Below are positions 1 to 14,060 of a DNA stretch of 64,000 bases, piece after piece. The notes beneath the pieces are model-generated. The model had not been told where the DNA came from. It searched no databases and saw only the letters and a program-made list of their open reading frames with translations. The number at the start of each line of letters is the position of its first letter. Position 1 is the first letter of the stretch. Both the position numbers and the translations under genes were made by a program. Origin of the DNA: Oryza sativa Japonica Group (taxonomy: Eukaryota > Streptophyta > Magnoliopsida > Poales > Poaceae); contig NC_089041.1 in assembly GCF_034140825.1 (NCBI RefSeq), positions 28,533,501 through 28,597,500 on the forward strand, written 5' to 3'.

Positions 1-2678
1 ATGCGGTAGATGGAACAGAGGAGAAGAGAGTGGCACAGAGGATGTCGCTATTGGCTGAGTGGGCAGTGATTAGCAGCGGTATCTCATTTTCGTTAGCCCG
101 ATCATACCCCTGCTAAACCAACGGTTATATTATATTGATACCTCGTGTTACATTGTTCCCCGTAGATTCTTAAGGACGGGAAATATGATCGTTTAGAAAA
201 CATTGAAACACTTACACTGTAACATAAAACATATGGTTTCGTAAAAGAAAAAAAAAGTATATGCATGCCATTGGGATTGGTGAGATGATAAGGTAGAGGC
301 AGTAAAAAAGAATGGAGACGGCTACGCCGACGCCGTGTACAAGGGAACAGTAGGTCGTGCGAGTGAGAGTGGCCTCCCCGTGGGACGACGTGTCGCCGCC
401 GCATTGCCCCGCGGGACGCCAGCCAGCCACAGCCACAGAGCCGAGCCATACGGCCGCGGCGCGCACGAGAGACTTGTACACCGGCTACGGCGCCGACAAC
501 GCTAGCTACTATAGCGCGCGCTCTGGGCTGCCGCGCCGCGCCGGCCGCTCCCAGGACGTGGGCGCGCGCGTGCGCGTGCGCGTCCGTGCGTGCGTGCGTG
601 ACGGCGTCTGCGCGCGCGCCGCGCCGATCGATCGATCGTTCGGCTAGCTAGCTGTGGTAGCTGCCCTGCGCACGCACGCCGCGCGCGGGCTATGTATGCA
701 CCACCGGCGCAATGCACACCGCCGCGCGCGACCGGCCGGCGCCATACTCTCCCCCGGCGCGCCTCTCGCTTTGTACTCAACTACGACTTGCTTCTGGTGT
801 CTTACTACGTAGGAGTACCTGTTTTCTTTTCTTTCTTTTTTACACAACATTTAACAACCCTAGCTACAACATTTTTTAATTTTCTCTCTTGTTACCATAC
901 AAAGCATCAATAATAAGGAATGGAAATGGTGATAGCTAGAAATTCTTGTTCTAAAAAGGAGAAATTATCGGCCAACTGAGCATTGTTTTCATATCGTTTT
1001 TGACCTTTTCCATTTCTCCCATATAGCATTTTTGTTTTTCTTTTCCAACGACATTTTGCAGTCGTTAATAAATAGTTAAATTGGTAAATATGAAAAAATT
1101 TTGACCGGTCAATAATCATTTTCATAATGTCTCTGACCATTTTTCATGTGTTAAAGATACAGCTATGAGCAGGTTTCAAAAAACGATCGGTTTTCACGAG
1201 AACCGCTTGGTTTTCGTGAAACTGCCCACGGTCAATTTAGGGTTACATATCAGTTTTAGGCTAGTTTCCGTAGTACATTGATTGAAAATCCCCGATTTTA
1301 TCAGTTTTTGGGTAAACCGGTGAGAAGGGTTTTTTTATTTCCAAAACGAAAAGGTAAATCCCGGCCATGAGCGAGTGAAAGGCATGACACACAGGTAGCT
1401 AGATAGCAATAGCATAGCAAGCAGCTCGAGTCACTACTCACTAGTAGACGACTACCAGTGTGTCACACACTCACACTAGTCTATATACATATAGCTGTCA
1501 AATGTATACATGTGATGGGTATAGCTAGCTCAGCTCTTGACCGACCGGGCATGCAGTCCAAGTGTCGTGCGTGTAGAGGATAAGAAGAGTCGAGATGATG
1601 TACACAGTACAGATGGATGGAACGGGGGTAGAAGGATAGGATGATATGTGTAGGAGTAGAGCACTGTTCACGTAAGCACATTGCTGATGATGATGATGAT
1701 GCATGGTGTGGTCGTAGACGAGAGAGAGAGAGAGAGAGGCTAACTTCACTTGTTCTGCAGAGGAGGCGACGCGTCAGCTGCCTCTGCCAGCGCCCCCCGA
1801 AATGGTAACCAAGGATTGTGTTTGGTTTGCTTTGGTTGTGCCTTTTCCACCGGGGAAATGGTAACATCTCCTCATACTTCTCCTCCTCCCCAACTGGCCA
1901 AACCAACAAGAAGTATATACACTAGTAGTAGACTACTAGTACTATACTGTACTATTGGAGTAGTACTAGGGCTAGTGCTAGCCGTATAGTATGAGATATT
2001 GAGATATGACAACATTTTTTTCTCCTGTGTTTTGGGCCTCTTTGGATCATTGCCCAAAAAAAATGGCATTCAAAAATCGTCACTCATTTGGTTTAGATAA
2101 GAAAAATTGGCATTGCCAAATTATTTAGCATCCTTTCTATGCCATTGCATTTGGCTTGGCTAAGATTGGTATCTGCACCAGTACTGTAAAAAAACAATAG
2201 TGGTCAAGCTCTATTTTTGTGTTTTTTATAAGTTAGTCTACGATATTTTCTAATATTATGTAATAGTCTAATATTTAAATAAGTATGAACAAAGCATAGG
2301 ATGGCATTTTACAGCAACAGAGCCCAACTTTTGGGCCTTTTTTTTTGCCAGGATTCGAGACGTACGGCAGTGGCAGTGTGCAATGCAATCGCAGTTCGAC
2401 ACTCAAAAAGGCAAGGATGGCCACAAGCTTGGGAGATCATGCTACTGTAGCACAGCTACAGTAAGACGGCCTACAGGGAGGTATGATGAGTTTTTAAGAC
2501 AATGTTGACTCCTCGGGAAATAACCAGCCTGTATGCCAGATTCATTCGCCCAATCACTGGATCTCATAATCCCAGGAAAAGACACAACAAGCAGGAATTC
2601 TGCAAGCAAAGGTCCAGACAGGTTTTGCCAATCGTTTGAGAGATGGAAGAATATCCAGTTCAGAATAACACCATCATT
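1..2678. other. Left intergenic stretch, no supported gene
   Basis: No open frame here looks like a known protein. A GC-rich block runs from about 350 to 760 and contains GCGTGCGTGCGTG-type short repeats (about 580-600). A GAT trinucleotide run lies near 1685-1700 and an AG run near 1720-1737. The 2034-2345 stretch starts GGGCCTCTTTGG and ends near TTTTGGGCC, which could be a decayed MITE, but I could not pair its ends well. The GC-rich block could be the upstream region of a gene beyond the left edge. Confidence 0.5.
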
Positions 2679-3100
2679 TCATTTTCCCCCCGACATCTCA
2701 AGCTGAATCATCATATCAGCATCATCGTACAACCAAAAGAAAGAAGAATCGTATAGAATACAACGAAATTCGTGTTTGACTGAGTTCAATGCCCCAGGTG
2801 AGGAAACAGCAAGCCAGCACCCATAATTCAGTTTTGCAGCACTGGATTTCACAGGTTTTGTATTGTTCACTGTAAATTGTATACAAGTGCTAGTCTTGAG
2901 GTCTTGCCTCTCTCGACAAATGTGGCTTCCGGTCATCATGTGACAGGCATGCAGCCCGCAAATGGGATTTCCAGTGTCAAAATGCCAGGAAGAGCAAGTG
3001 CTTACAATGCTTACAAGAAATGGGACTCACAAAAAAGTGAAATCAAGAAAAATGACAACAGCAACGCCTTCAGCTCCCTAATACCAGAGAAGTTAAAGAA

Positions 3101-5773
3101 TCATAGGGATTTCAACTTTTTCTTCTTCGATGCTTTTTGGGACTTGGAATCTTTAGCAGCCTGCATCCCAGAATCGTTCATCAGTATTTTCCACCAAGCA
3201 AAAATATGTAAAACTAAAAATATTCAAACTATTTTCCACGGTATAGCTATGTGTGGCTGTGCTATTATGAACGGAGTATGTCCATCTGGTAAGCCAAGAA
3301 GGCAGTACTTAGACCCTGATTTTTACCAAGTAGACTATGCAATGACAGTAACCCAGAAGCTTAGTCTCCTGATTCTCCTCTTTCTTGTGAAGGAAAACTA
3401 GTAAAAGGGTATTACAGTATTATTACCTTTAGATTTTTCTTTTTATTTTTCTTCTTTTTCTTGCTCTGTTCTCCTCCGTTTTGAAAACTCTTATCCTTCT
3501 GAGCAATATGATATGACTGTCAGATACATGTCAAAAAACTTTCGGCGTATGGTATATAAAAGCAGCAAAATTGAAACAATTCACAGACATTCTCAAGTGA
3601 ATGTTCATATACTTGCCTTATTCTTCCTTTTTCTTTTGACCCCCTTGGTTTCTTCTCCATCTTTTGAATCATCAGAATCCTGATAGTCTTGAAATTGTAA
3701 GCGCGGAAATCAAATAAACAAATTATATATGAAAGTTATCATCAACATATATACCTCAGAAGAATCTCCGAATGATGAAACGTGCCGTACTATTCTTCCT
3801 GAAGTTGACGGTTCACCTAGATTGACAGAATAAAATGGTAGGTCAAATTCACTGGTTCACATAAACAGTTAATAATGGGCAAACATTGGGAATGAGAAAA
3901 ACGCTGGTGTAGGTCAATCCTAATACCTTAGCAGACAATGCAGAAACCAAGCAACCTTAGCATTAGCTGGTGGACAAAATAAATGTATGATCAAGTCTTA
4001 TAACCGTTTTTACTAATTAAGGTTTAAATTGTTTGAAGTTTCATGTTCCTATATAAGACAGATGTGCAGCCCACCTTTGAGCCATTTTCTATCTTAACCA
4101 TCAATCCATCATATCATAGAAAAAAAATATCGAGCAGTCATGTAATAACAAATGCTCCAAATTACGGAAGAAGAAATGGGAAAATAAACTGTAAGACAAG
4201 GTTAATTTTCATGCTCTTATAGTTTTATGAGTATTTGTACTAAAATGCACACCATTACTGGTTTACGTAAATCATTACATAATGTAATCTATAATGACAT
4301 AGGACACGCAATACATGCATTCCAAAGAACCAGAGTACCAGACATATGACAGTGAGATGATAAGAAATCCGTACCCTTGCTAGCCTTTATTGTTTCTTTT
4401 GCATTTCTCACAGCCAATTTGACAAGGTCTGGGTTCAGAGATTCCAGCCCATCAGGCTGCTGAAGCTTTCTCTCAAGGAATTTTGCTAAAGCAGCAGCCT
4501 TGTTTGTAGTTAGTGGTCCTCCAGGATGAGCCATCCTATTTAAAGGAGTACAGTATTTGAGCCTTTCAGGGTCATGTCATGAGCATAACAAAGAACAAAA
4601 ACCCATGAAGATCATACTTTACATAGAGCAAGCCTACAAAATAAAGTCCACAGAGCTAGACTCCTTGGTCACTCGTGCATGAGAAAAACAATAACACAAT
4701 ATATTCCAAGTTATCTGCTATGATATCTACCATAGTTTAAACCTAATATTATGTTTCAGGCAAAATCCACCAGAACTTGAACCATCGCTCTTTTTTACTT
4801 CCAAAAGCGAGCATAGATGCAAGAGGCACTGATTAATTCATAGTATAAACACAGCTATACCATAATCCAAACATGATAGTTGTCAAACATATAGTATTTC
4901 GCTATCTCAGCAATACAGATTTCAAATATGTGATCCAAATTTCTGCTAGCAATATATTCAGATTAGTTTCCTAGGAGGACTTGAAATCTTTCCCTATTAG
5001 GAGTCTTATCTTTTATCTCCTATATATGCTATATTGTAAGCCACATGGGAAGGGGTGACGTCCCATTGTTATTCCCCTGCGTTTGTAACCAACTCCTCAA
5101 TAGTGATCATTGCCAATAGACGCTCATGGTTTTTCCCCGTAAGTGTTTTCTACGTAAAAATTCGTGTCTCCGTTGTGCATATATTTTCATAACAAGTCTA
5201 CTTTGTCATTTTTGGCTTATGTGCAGGCAACAGGCACCAGAGGCACCTTGGGGAAAAGAAGGCGCAGAATTGCAAACCTCCTAGCTTAATTGCTTAAACA
5301 GTGAGAAATTGCTATAAAGCAACTCAAAATCCCAGTTCAATCAACAAGCCTATAAAAACGCACATAAATGATACTCCTAACGTAATAATTTGAACTTCAA
5401 CTACACGCAATTCCTTCCTCTGAATCACACAAACAGCAAAACGACCAAACCCTAATCCGCATTCGCAAGGAAACACACCTAGCTTAGCTCGATCAATCTG
5501 CTCACGAAAAAGGTATAGAACTAATCAAGTAGCCGCTTATACGCGGGAATCTAGCTTTCCCCACAAGTGACACTAGACGAATCGCTTGAATCAGCAAACT
5601 CCAAGCTACGAATGGATCTGGAGTCAGGGAAAATAGAAGGAAAGGGGGGCGACGGATACGATACGACACCTGGGCTGGGGGCGGGAAGGGGCAGTAGGCG
5701 CTGGAAGCGGCGCGAACTTGCTGCCCCGGAGCGCGCGGCGCTCCTCGTCGGTGAGGTCGCCGGCCGCCGCCAT
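3101..5773 (-). CDS. Conserved plant protein of unknown function, basic C-terminus (149 aa)
   Basis: Five exons on the minus strand: 5773-5670, 4535-4375, 3816-3755, 3679-3617 and 3160-3101. They join in frame to 450 bases (149 residues plus stop). The protein starts MAAAGDLTDEERRALRGSKF. The middle (PGGPLTTNKAAALAKFLERK, then a stretch ending VRNAKETIKASKG) looks helical. It is followed by a serine and acid-rich segment (SSEDSDDSKDGEE) and a lysine-rich tail (KRKRKNK, SKKKKLKSL) that resembles a nuclear localisation signal. I do not recognise a named family; similar short proteins are typical of plant genomes. The last intron appears to use a GC donor. The start is set by the ATG at 5773, which lies in a GC-rich first exon typical of grasses. 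The 3' untranslated region probably extends toward 2680. Nuclear location is inference from composition only. Confidence 0.72.
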
Positions 5774-6150
5774 GACGCCGGCCGCACCGCACGATCGGCG
5801 GCGGTCGGTGGAGGTGTGCGAAGAGGAAGGCGGCGGCTCGACTCCTCCGGTTCAGTTGGGCTCTTGGACCTTCTTTGGGCGCGGTCGGAGTCGGACCGGA
5901 CTGGACCGGAGCGTGTGTTGTGTTTTGACTTTTTGAGTTCAAACGGGAGGAGTACTTCTGTATGACATACAGGTGGGTCCGGGTATAAAAATTCACGCTT
6001 CCGCGTAAACTTTGACGAATTTTTGTACTCCATACTGTTTTGGCTTCTACGATAGAACATTCATATGGCTAGTTTATCCAAAACTTGGACAGCTAGTTCA
6101 AAATTTGGCTTTTAATAATTTCCATGTGCTTCAGACATTCATATGATGCA

Positions 6151-6302
6151 GGCCAAGGGTGTGTTTAGTTCCACACCAAAATTGGAAGTTTGACTAAAAT
6201 TGTAAGTTTAAAGAAAAAAGTTGAAAGTTTATGTATGTAGGAAAGTTTTGATGTGATGAAAAAGTTAGAAGTTTAAAGAAAAAATTGGGAACTAACCAAG
6301 GA
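6151..6302. mobile_element. MITE downstream of the HAK transporter
   Basis: The segment begins with GTGTGTTTAGTTCC and ends with GGGAACTAACCAAGG. Its interior has repeated AAAGTTTGAAG-like words. The ends are imperfect inverted copies of each other, and I recall this design as a very common rice MITE. The limits are approximate. It lies about 500 bp beyond the transporter stop codon. Confidence 0.55.
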
Positions 6303-6790
6303 CTAAATAGTGCGAGATTCTCCGAAGAAAATCTGCAAAGCATGATCAATGAATACAATTCATCCAAGATTCAGAAATAGGGGAATCCATTTCCCAATCC
6401 CACGACATGCTAAGAATTGATGTAGTAGTATTAATGTAGCACGCATTACACAAAGCTCGTCGGATCGAGAAATCACAAAGATGCTCCAAACTTATAATGC
6501 CAGGACAAAAGATGTTCAGACTTATTGCCATGTTATGTGCTATCATTGAACATTTTAACAGTTGAACTGGATGTATTCACAAGATCACCGAAGCCCCGGA
6601 GTTCAGATGGTAGCAGCTAAAGCTAGTTCTGCCAGCATCTTTACATCACATGGTAACTCGGCAACTACATTACATGTATAAAAGAGCAAACAAAATGACG
6701 TACACAGTTGAGGATGACCAACAGAAGATTCAGCTCAAAACAAAGCTAGTATTACTGGGTAGTACGGCAAGCATGATCAGAAAAATCGAT

Positions 6791-9700
6791 TTAGACATAG
6801 TAGATCATGCCGACTTCGACGAGGCTAATGTGGGGTATGTGCAGCGCCACCGCGGGACCCCTGCAGTTCTTGCGGAGGAACGAGTAAGCGTAGTCGATGG
6901 CGAACGTCTTGAGGAAGTTGGAGTTCTTCCTTGCCTTCACGTAGGAGTGGCCGATGATGTAAGTCACGCCGGCCTCCTTGGCGTCCAGGAGATCAGCCAG
7001 CTCGTCCCGCACCTGGGGGTCGATCCGCTCCTCCTCCGCAATCTCAAAACGGACTCTGCGACGCCGGCTGAGACTACCGGACTCCTGCTCGTAGATGGAC
7101 TGGAGGCTCCGGAGCGTCTCCGACCTGCTGCTCCTTGTCAGGGACGTGCCTGAAGCCTCGTTATTGGAGTCCCTCATCACCAGACCGGTGCCGGTTGTGT
7201 CCTCTGTGTGTATGACAGCCATCCTCCCTTCCGAAGATTCGTAGCTCCCAGAGGAGGCTGCCTCCTCGGCTTCCATTTGGATGAACTTGGCAATGCTCAT
7301 CACCAAGTGGTTCTCAAAGTTCTCGTCATCTTTCTGCACATCTTTGTAGCCATACCTCACGATGCACCGGTACATACGGTATTCCCTGGGGCCGATCCGT
7401 CCAATGAGGTACCGTTCGTCCTCTGGAACGAACGGCACAGGTACGGACTTGACGCAAACGAAGACCAGAACCTGATGGAAAGCAGGCAGGTTGGTGACAA
7501 AGTGCGAGAAGATGGAAGGCACCCCGGTGACCAGCTCTGTGTAGATGAGACCGATTCCAGGCACCCGAACGATCCCAAGGCTCGGACCAAGTGTCAGGAT
7601 CCATTTCATTGAGACCTTGTTCTGGAGATCAAACAGGTACTTCCTCCGAGAGCCGTAGTGCCATACGTACATGACGAGCATGAACACGAAGGCAAATACG
7701 ATTGGTGCCCATCCTCCCTGAGGAACTTTAGTGACTGCTGCCGACAGGTACACCACTTCGATTGACCCAAACGCCACGACAAATAACAAGGCGAGCAGGA
7801 TGTTTTTTTGCCACACAAATATGATAACCAATGCCATCAACCAGGTGGTAACAAACATCACAACGATACACGCAAGACCTGAAATCGGCAGAGGAAATGA
7901 CAAATGAGTTGCAATAGGAGTAACATAATACTAAATATAGCATGAGAAACTCCTTTGTTTTTTGAGAATCAGATAAGAGAGCTATCATCTCTCAGGAGAA
8001 AACAAGAAAGCTAATAAACTAGTCTAGTTCAAAAAGATGCAAGCATACATTGGCATGCATCGCCAAATTAAGTTGAAGAGTGTCACTATTAAGTAGTGAC
8101 CTATTCAGAAAAATAACAGCTGGTGCACCTATTATGCCCCATGAGGAGGAACCAGGTAGCTATATGAATGTGATTCTGAATTACAGAATTGTTGTCTACT
8201 ATAATTAATAATGCACATTCCTTTAACCTTTTAATTATTCAACATTGGAATATAAATTCAAATTTACATGGCATGCTGGTAATAGGGGATCTAAACTGTT
8301 TGAATTTATAACCTAAAGCAGTCCTATAGTCCATACTGTTTTCTTAGCTACTGCAGTATTGAAGATCTGAGTTGATCAAAGTTAAGAGTATAAAGAAGTG
8401 TTCAAACTTACCGTAAGCATTTCCAATAACTGTCGTGTCTCGGAAACCAAGTGTCACAGCAAGACAAAGAACCATCAGAATCCAATTAATCTCAGGTATG
8501 TAAATCTGACCATGGATCCACCTTGATGTATGCACGACCTTAACCCGTGGAAAACATCCCAAAGAAAGACACTGCTTAACAATTGAAAAGGTAGCAGATA
8601 TGATAGACTGGCTGCCCACAACCGCTGCAAGAGTTGCAATGACAAACACTGGCCAAAACAGGGATCCTGCAAATATGATGCAATATGAAGCAAGAATTCT
8701 TGGCAACATACAAAACAAATTATTCCAAAATATGCTTGGAGTTATGAAGATTACTTGGTACAGATTGGTAAAAGCTATCTTCTACAGCTGACATGTTTCT
8801 GGAAAGAAATGCAGCCTGCCCCATGTATTGCAGCACAAGACAGGGATATATGGCACCAACAAAAGCCAACTACAAGCAGGACAAGAGCTGGAGTCACAAC
8901 GATAGAATGACAAATACCACCTTAATAACTTAGGATGCAATATGCATCCCCAAAAAAAATGGGAATTTTATGTTGCAACTTGCAGCATACCCTAATAGAT
9001 GCAGCAGTGAAGTGGCCAAGATCAGCAAACATAGCTTCAGTACCTGAAGTCACAGAAATTATTAGGAAACCCATTCACTAAAATTGTAAGATAAATGGCT
9101 TGAGCCACATAGAAGGGCTATTCAAATTCACCTGTTATAGCAAGAAGTACTCCTCCAAGAGAAAGCCAACCATCTTTTCCTGTCATCTTGAAGAACTTTA
9201 TAACATAATGTGGAGAAAGAGCAAGAAATATTCTGTGGTTCCAGTGGATGATATTATAAAGCCCAATAACACCAATACTCAACAGCCATACTACAACAAT
9301 GGGCGCAAACATAAATGCTACCCTATGAGTTCCTCGGTGTTGCAGTGCAAACAGGCCAACAAGCACAATACATGCAATGAACACCACCCAACCTGCACAA
9401 CAGCAAGTTAGTTAAGGTAGTGAATGCTGTTCACTGAAAGAAACCCCTAGTAATGGCTGCTGGAATAGGTAACTGCACTAAAAATCTTGTATGGTCTCCT
9501 AAAAGAAAATTGTATGAGAGAGAGATTGAGAGAGATCTAACAGGTTAAATCTACATCAACTGTAGTAGCCTGCAAATTCAGTTAGAATTAAGTTCTCACT
9601 ATATGACTCGATCAGACAAATATGCTCCTAATATGGTATCCAGATTTAAAACTTTAAAGCAGCTTGATGATACTAATGAACTTCAAATAAGAACTGGGTA

Positions 9701-11803
9701 TTTTGATTCAAATAAGCATCTTGTATGGATGTTATTTCCAGGGGAGATTTATAAGGCCAAAGGCCAAAGCGGATCCAAAGTTTAGGAAGTTCAACTTATG
9801 ACATACAGTTAGCAAAAAAAGCAGGTAACTTACAAATAGCCAACAATTTGCGACAGTGTGTAATGATTAGAAAATTAGCAAGACTAGATGGACTACTTTC
9901 TTAAAACAGCTTGCTACAGAAAATGAAATGATTAGAAAATGCTGGTGCTAGGGAATATGTTGAGCAAATTTCTTAGCAGCTCATAAGCAGTAGAAAAGAC
10001 AGTGCTAAGGCATACCATCTGGTATTCCTCCTGGGCCAGGGTCTTTTAAACCAGAGATGGCTGACAAGACTGCAGCAGACACAACAAGAGAATTTATTAG
10101 CAAAACCATCCAGGTGAAAAAGCATGCGTTGAATAATTGAAAAAAAAAAGAAAGACGAAGCTAATCTAATGTACATGCCAGGCATACCAGAGATAGCAGG
10201 TGTGAAAACACCATCACCTATCACCATGCATGCGCCAAACAGAACAAAAAGTAGTAAACAAGTCCGTAGCTTCCTGTGCTTCTCCAGGAATCTTTTGAGT
10301 GGAGAGGAAATAATGCCACCAACTCCAGGCTGATAGTACGTTGAAAGCTCTTCGTCTGCCGATTGCTGGTTTGGAAGCAGGCTGAACTTTGCATGCCTGC
10401 AGAGAAGTGAGTATAAAGCAAATGTTCCACCTACATAAACAAAAATTATAATCAATCAAAAAACATGATAAAGATGACTCTTAAACTAACTAGACAGAAC
10501 AATGCATAAATTCGTTAAAGAATGGAGTAGCATATTTATTGACGATGACATATGTGAGTTGTTACAGAATATGATCCTCTATATACTCCTGATCGGCTTA
10601 GGCAGATGTGCACGATCAAAACTCAAGCACTTTTGGGAGTTGAAGAACATAAGTTAAAATACAACGTATGTGTTTCTGTTAAATTTCTGATAACCCAGCA
10701 TATAGTACTATGAAGTTACTCACCTTCCCCATTATCATCTGCGTTCAATACAATTATTACATACTTCAGCAACGGAAGAAGTGTCAAAGTCCAAAATATC
10801 AGCGAAAACAATCCAAATATGGTTGTCTCATCACGGTAATTATTCAGCCTCCCAGAAAATGCACTTTTGTAGACGTACAGGGGTGATGTACTCAAGTCTC
10901 CATAGACCACACCAAAGCTCTGAAATGCTAGCAGAGAGATAGTTCTGCAATAACTTTTCCATTGGTCCTGCAAAAGCACAATCATCAGTACGCCGACCCT
11001 GTGATTGTGAATAGTAACTATTACTGAGAACCGATCAGTACAGTCCAGTATGTAAAACAAGAGAGAAAGCAGATATTGGTAGCTGGGCATGTATTAAACA
11101 GATTATTAATTTGATATTGGTAGCTCATACTTTTATTAGACTACTCTTTTGTCGAGGGGAAAAACCAACAACTATAGATCACGCAAATTTAGAATTGTCG
11201 GGATTAAAAGTGGTAGCTGTACACGTCTCAATAAAAAAAATGTGATGCCAATGCGTCAACGCAGCAAAAATGTGTAATACTAATGTACTAGCCAACCCCA
11301 TCCCCAACCAAACACCAACCAAAAGCACAGTTGACTTGATTCATCAACTACATATGGCTCTAAAACCAAGCTGGTTCTCAGTTTCAGCGAATTTAAGCGA
11401 AACAAGTTCACCGGATTGATCAGCACGACCGCACCGTCTCGTATTCGATTGCAAACAGTAACTCGCCGCACCCCGCTTGAAATCGCGAAATCAAAATCGA
11501 ACGAGAACCCTCTCGGAATCAAACGCGAGACCTTCCTGACGGTAAAAAGGCGAGCAAAATCGAGACGCGCGCGTTATCACCTCGGCGTGACGACCACATC
11601 GGAGTCCTAACCACTCGCGGAGTCACAACACACAACCCACCCAATCGCCTTATCCAAAAAAAAAAAACAACTCCTCCCAACAATGAACAGATGGGGAAAA
11701 AAATTCACAGCCCCTTCTCGAAATCGAGCAGAATCCGATCCACCACCGGAGACGGGTTGGGGGAAGTTACCTGCGGCGCGGCCGGGCCGGTCTCTGCGTC
11801 CAT
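6791..11803 (-). CDS. HAK7: HAK/KUP/KT potassium transporter (781 aa)
   Basis: A plasma-membrane or tonoplast K+ (H+ symport) carrier of the plant HAK/KUP/KT family. Nine exons on the minus strand: 11803-11771, 10967-10724, 10430-10188, 10069-10016, 9392-9132, 9043-8991, 8869-8755, 8666-8412 and 7878-6791, totalling 2346 bases in one frame. Family hallmarks seen are [18 protein letters not shown] early, [15 protein letters not shown] after the second hydrophobic segment, [37 protein letters not shown] and a conserved end at [16 protein letters not shown]. About a dozen hydrophobic helices lie in the first two thirds. A soluble tail follows, with a serine-rich stretch and SRRRRVRFE. Length is usual for the family (about 770-850). 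The start [11 protein letters not shown] is a tiny exon of 33 bases, and its leader has no upstream ATG as far as about 11990. Assignment to rice HAK7 is from memory of the protein, not a search; HAK10-like paralogues are the alternative. Confidence 0.93.
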
Positions 11804-12018
11804 TGCGCTCCCCCCCCCCCACCCACCGTGACGACGGGCTGCACCGCGAAGCAAGCAGCCCCAGATCAAATCAGATCAAATCAAAACCAAATCAGCTAAC
11901 CCGCGCCTTGGCGGCCGTGGGGTCGCCTCGCCGGAGCAGGAGAGACCACGACGACGACGACGACGAGGAGGAGGGGGTGGGGCTAGCAAGAGGAGAGAAG
12001 CTTCCACGCGGCGCCTGG

Positions 12019-12026
12019 TTTTATAG
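12019..12026 (-). promoter_or_regulatory. TATA box of the HAK transporter gene
   Basis: Read on the minus strand, CTATAAAA lies about 215 bp upstream of the HAK start codon, in an otherwise GC-rich promoter. Transcription would be expected about 30 bp downstream, near 11990, which gives a leader of roughly 190 bases. The assignment rests on motif and position only. Confidence 0.5.
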
Positions 12027-12933
12027 CGGAGGAGAGCGCGCGCTTGGAGAGCTCACGTCGCCGTCTCGACGAAGAACGCGTAGGAGCAGCGTGGTGCGGC
12101 GGCGGGGAGGCGGGGGCGGGGTGGGCCCCGGCGCAGTGGGTTTTAGGGCGGGGCGGGTGACTGGAGTGTGGGGTCAGGAGATGCTGCCGCCCTGCGGGAT
12201 GGTGGGCCAGGGGTGGCAGCGAGACGTGTGTTGCCAGCCGGGCCGAGAGGAGCCTGCCCGGTCGTGGCCTGGACCGTGGGGCCCCGTATCACGCGGACAC
12301 CTAGACGCACGGGTGCAATTTTGACACGAGCGGCTGGGATCTGGTGTGCCGTAGCTGACAGTGGACCAACTTGCGGTCAGGATGTACTCCCTCCGTAAAA
12401 AAAAAAACAAAAAAAAAACACTAAACGATAGGGCACAGTACAATGAATATGGGCAAGACGCCAAAAAGCGACCTCTTGCGCCATGGCTGCGACAACCTCA
12501 GACCAAATGCACCTTCCTTTTTTTTATAGGGATAGGCTTCGTGGTTCATCTAGATAATAATCAAACACCCGAATAAATTGTGCTTGGTGGCACCTTGTAT
12601 AGTTTATTAAACACCTCTCTGTAGCTATACTCCCTTCGTGGCTCTGTCCTAGAAAAAAAACTTGTGAATACGTATTTAGATATGGTTAGAAATTGGTTTT
12701 TTTCTGAATAAATAATTGTTAACTACTACAGTTGTATGACTGTAGAGTCGGTTGAGGATGCTCGTGAGAGCTTACATCAAAAATTGGCGTTACTCATCTG
12801 CCAATTACCAACGAGCTTATAATGGTTAAAACCTACTTCCTTGGTCCAAAAAATCGAATCTAGGACTGGATATGACATATTCTAGTATAATAAATCTGAA
12901 CATAGGTATGTCCAGATTTTTAGTATTAGTATC

Positions 12934-14060
12934 ATACTAGAAAAAATGCCCGTGCGTTGCAACGGGTAAAACCATTTTTGTATTGATATACATTGTACCT
13001 TTTGGTTTTGGATAAAAACTTATTTTCTTCCTTCCTATTCAGTCTCGGCCCAACCCGCTACTTCTCTCTACTTGGCTTACTTCTTTTGAACCTAGACCAC
13101 AAGTAGAGCTATAGGCCTATCTCGTATAGTCGACTGCCGTGTTCAACCTCGAAGATAGGACCGTGTAGTATGATGCCAGAACCAATACTCCCCATCAAAT
13201 ACGATCCAATCTTTCTCAATCTCCTAAAATTGGTTGAGTGCTCTTATTCACTCGATCTTTTCTTTCCGTTTTTATCAAAACCGCAGCGAATCCATAAAAC
13301 TCTAGGATATAAATGGTGACTTCTAAATATAGAGATTGAATCTGATAAATTAAAGCGGAAATAAAAGAAAAAATTATGGGGAAAATGATGATGGAGTAGT
13401 GGAGAATTGATTTTTCAATCAATTGGAGGAGGGAAAGCATGAGAAGGCCGATCGATGTGGCGGTGGTGCTAGAGTTCGGCCCGACGACGAAAAAACCGGG
13501 TAGATAAAAAAAAAGAATCCTCACAATGTGCACAGACCCTTTCTCATGACAAAAATTGCGAATAAAATATAAGGACAAAAAAAGCGGATGGGAAAAAAAT
13601 AAAAGCGGAAAAAAAGAAGAAAAAAAAGGCGGATAAAAGAGAGGGACTTTTTTTTGCTGTTTTATAATGTGTTTTTTTCTCTGGTAATTTTTACGGTCTT
13701 TTTTCTACACCGTTTTTTAGACGACAGTTTCTTTTTTCGCGTGGCTTTCTTTATTTTTTTTACGATCGGCGACTTTTATATTTTTGTACAGTCGGCTTTT
13801 TCTGTTTTTTTCAGCTTTTTTCCGCCACATTATTTTTCCCGTTTCCAGTCCGGATCGGACTTTTTTTCGCTGTTTTTCTTTCGCGTTTCATTACGATGCG
13901 TTTTCTTTTCCCGCATGATTTTTTTTCACCCTTTCTAAAATTATGGAATTTAAGTAGTAGAGATTAAAACTGAAAAAAGTATTAAAACCTACTCAAATAC
14001 AGATGACGTACCAAAATATTGGCAAAAATATCTTAAACTTTTATAATATGTAAAGATTAA
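12934..14060. repeat. Interspersed repeat, copy 1 of a family also at 62896
   Basis: Starts with ACTAGAAAAAATGCCC followed by GTGCGTTGCAACGGG, and ends near CTTAAACTTTTATAATATG. A shorter, more diverged copy at 62896-63372 has the same left end (ACTAGAAAAAAAATATCCG) and a matching right end. Both share the internal words ACTCAAATAC and GACGTACCAAA. The class is not certain; it looks like a non-autonomous DNA element. Inside, 13639-13930 is extremely T-rich on the plus strand and yields a phenylalanine-rich open frame that is not a gene. Confidence 0.5.

Noticed and set aside
6650-7612. Plus-strand open frames (for example 167 aa at 6650-7153)
   Set aside because: They lie opposite the last HAK exon and have no family features; shadows of the real frame.
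13654-13938. Phenylalanine-rich open frame of 94 aa
   Set aside because: Result of T-rich low-complexity DNA inside a repeat; no start context or homology.
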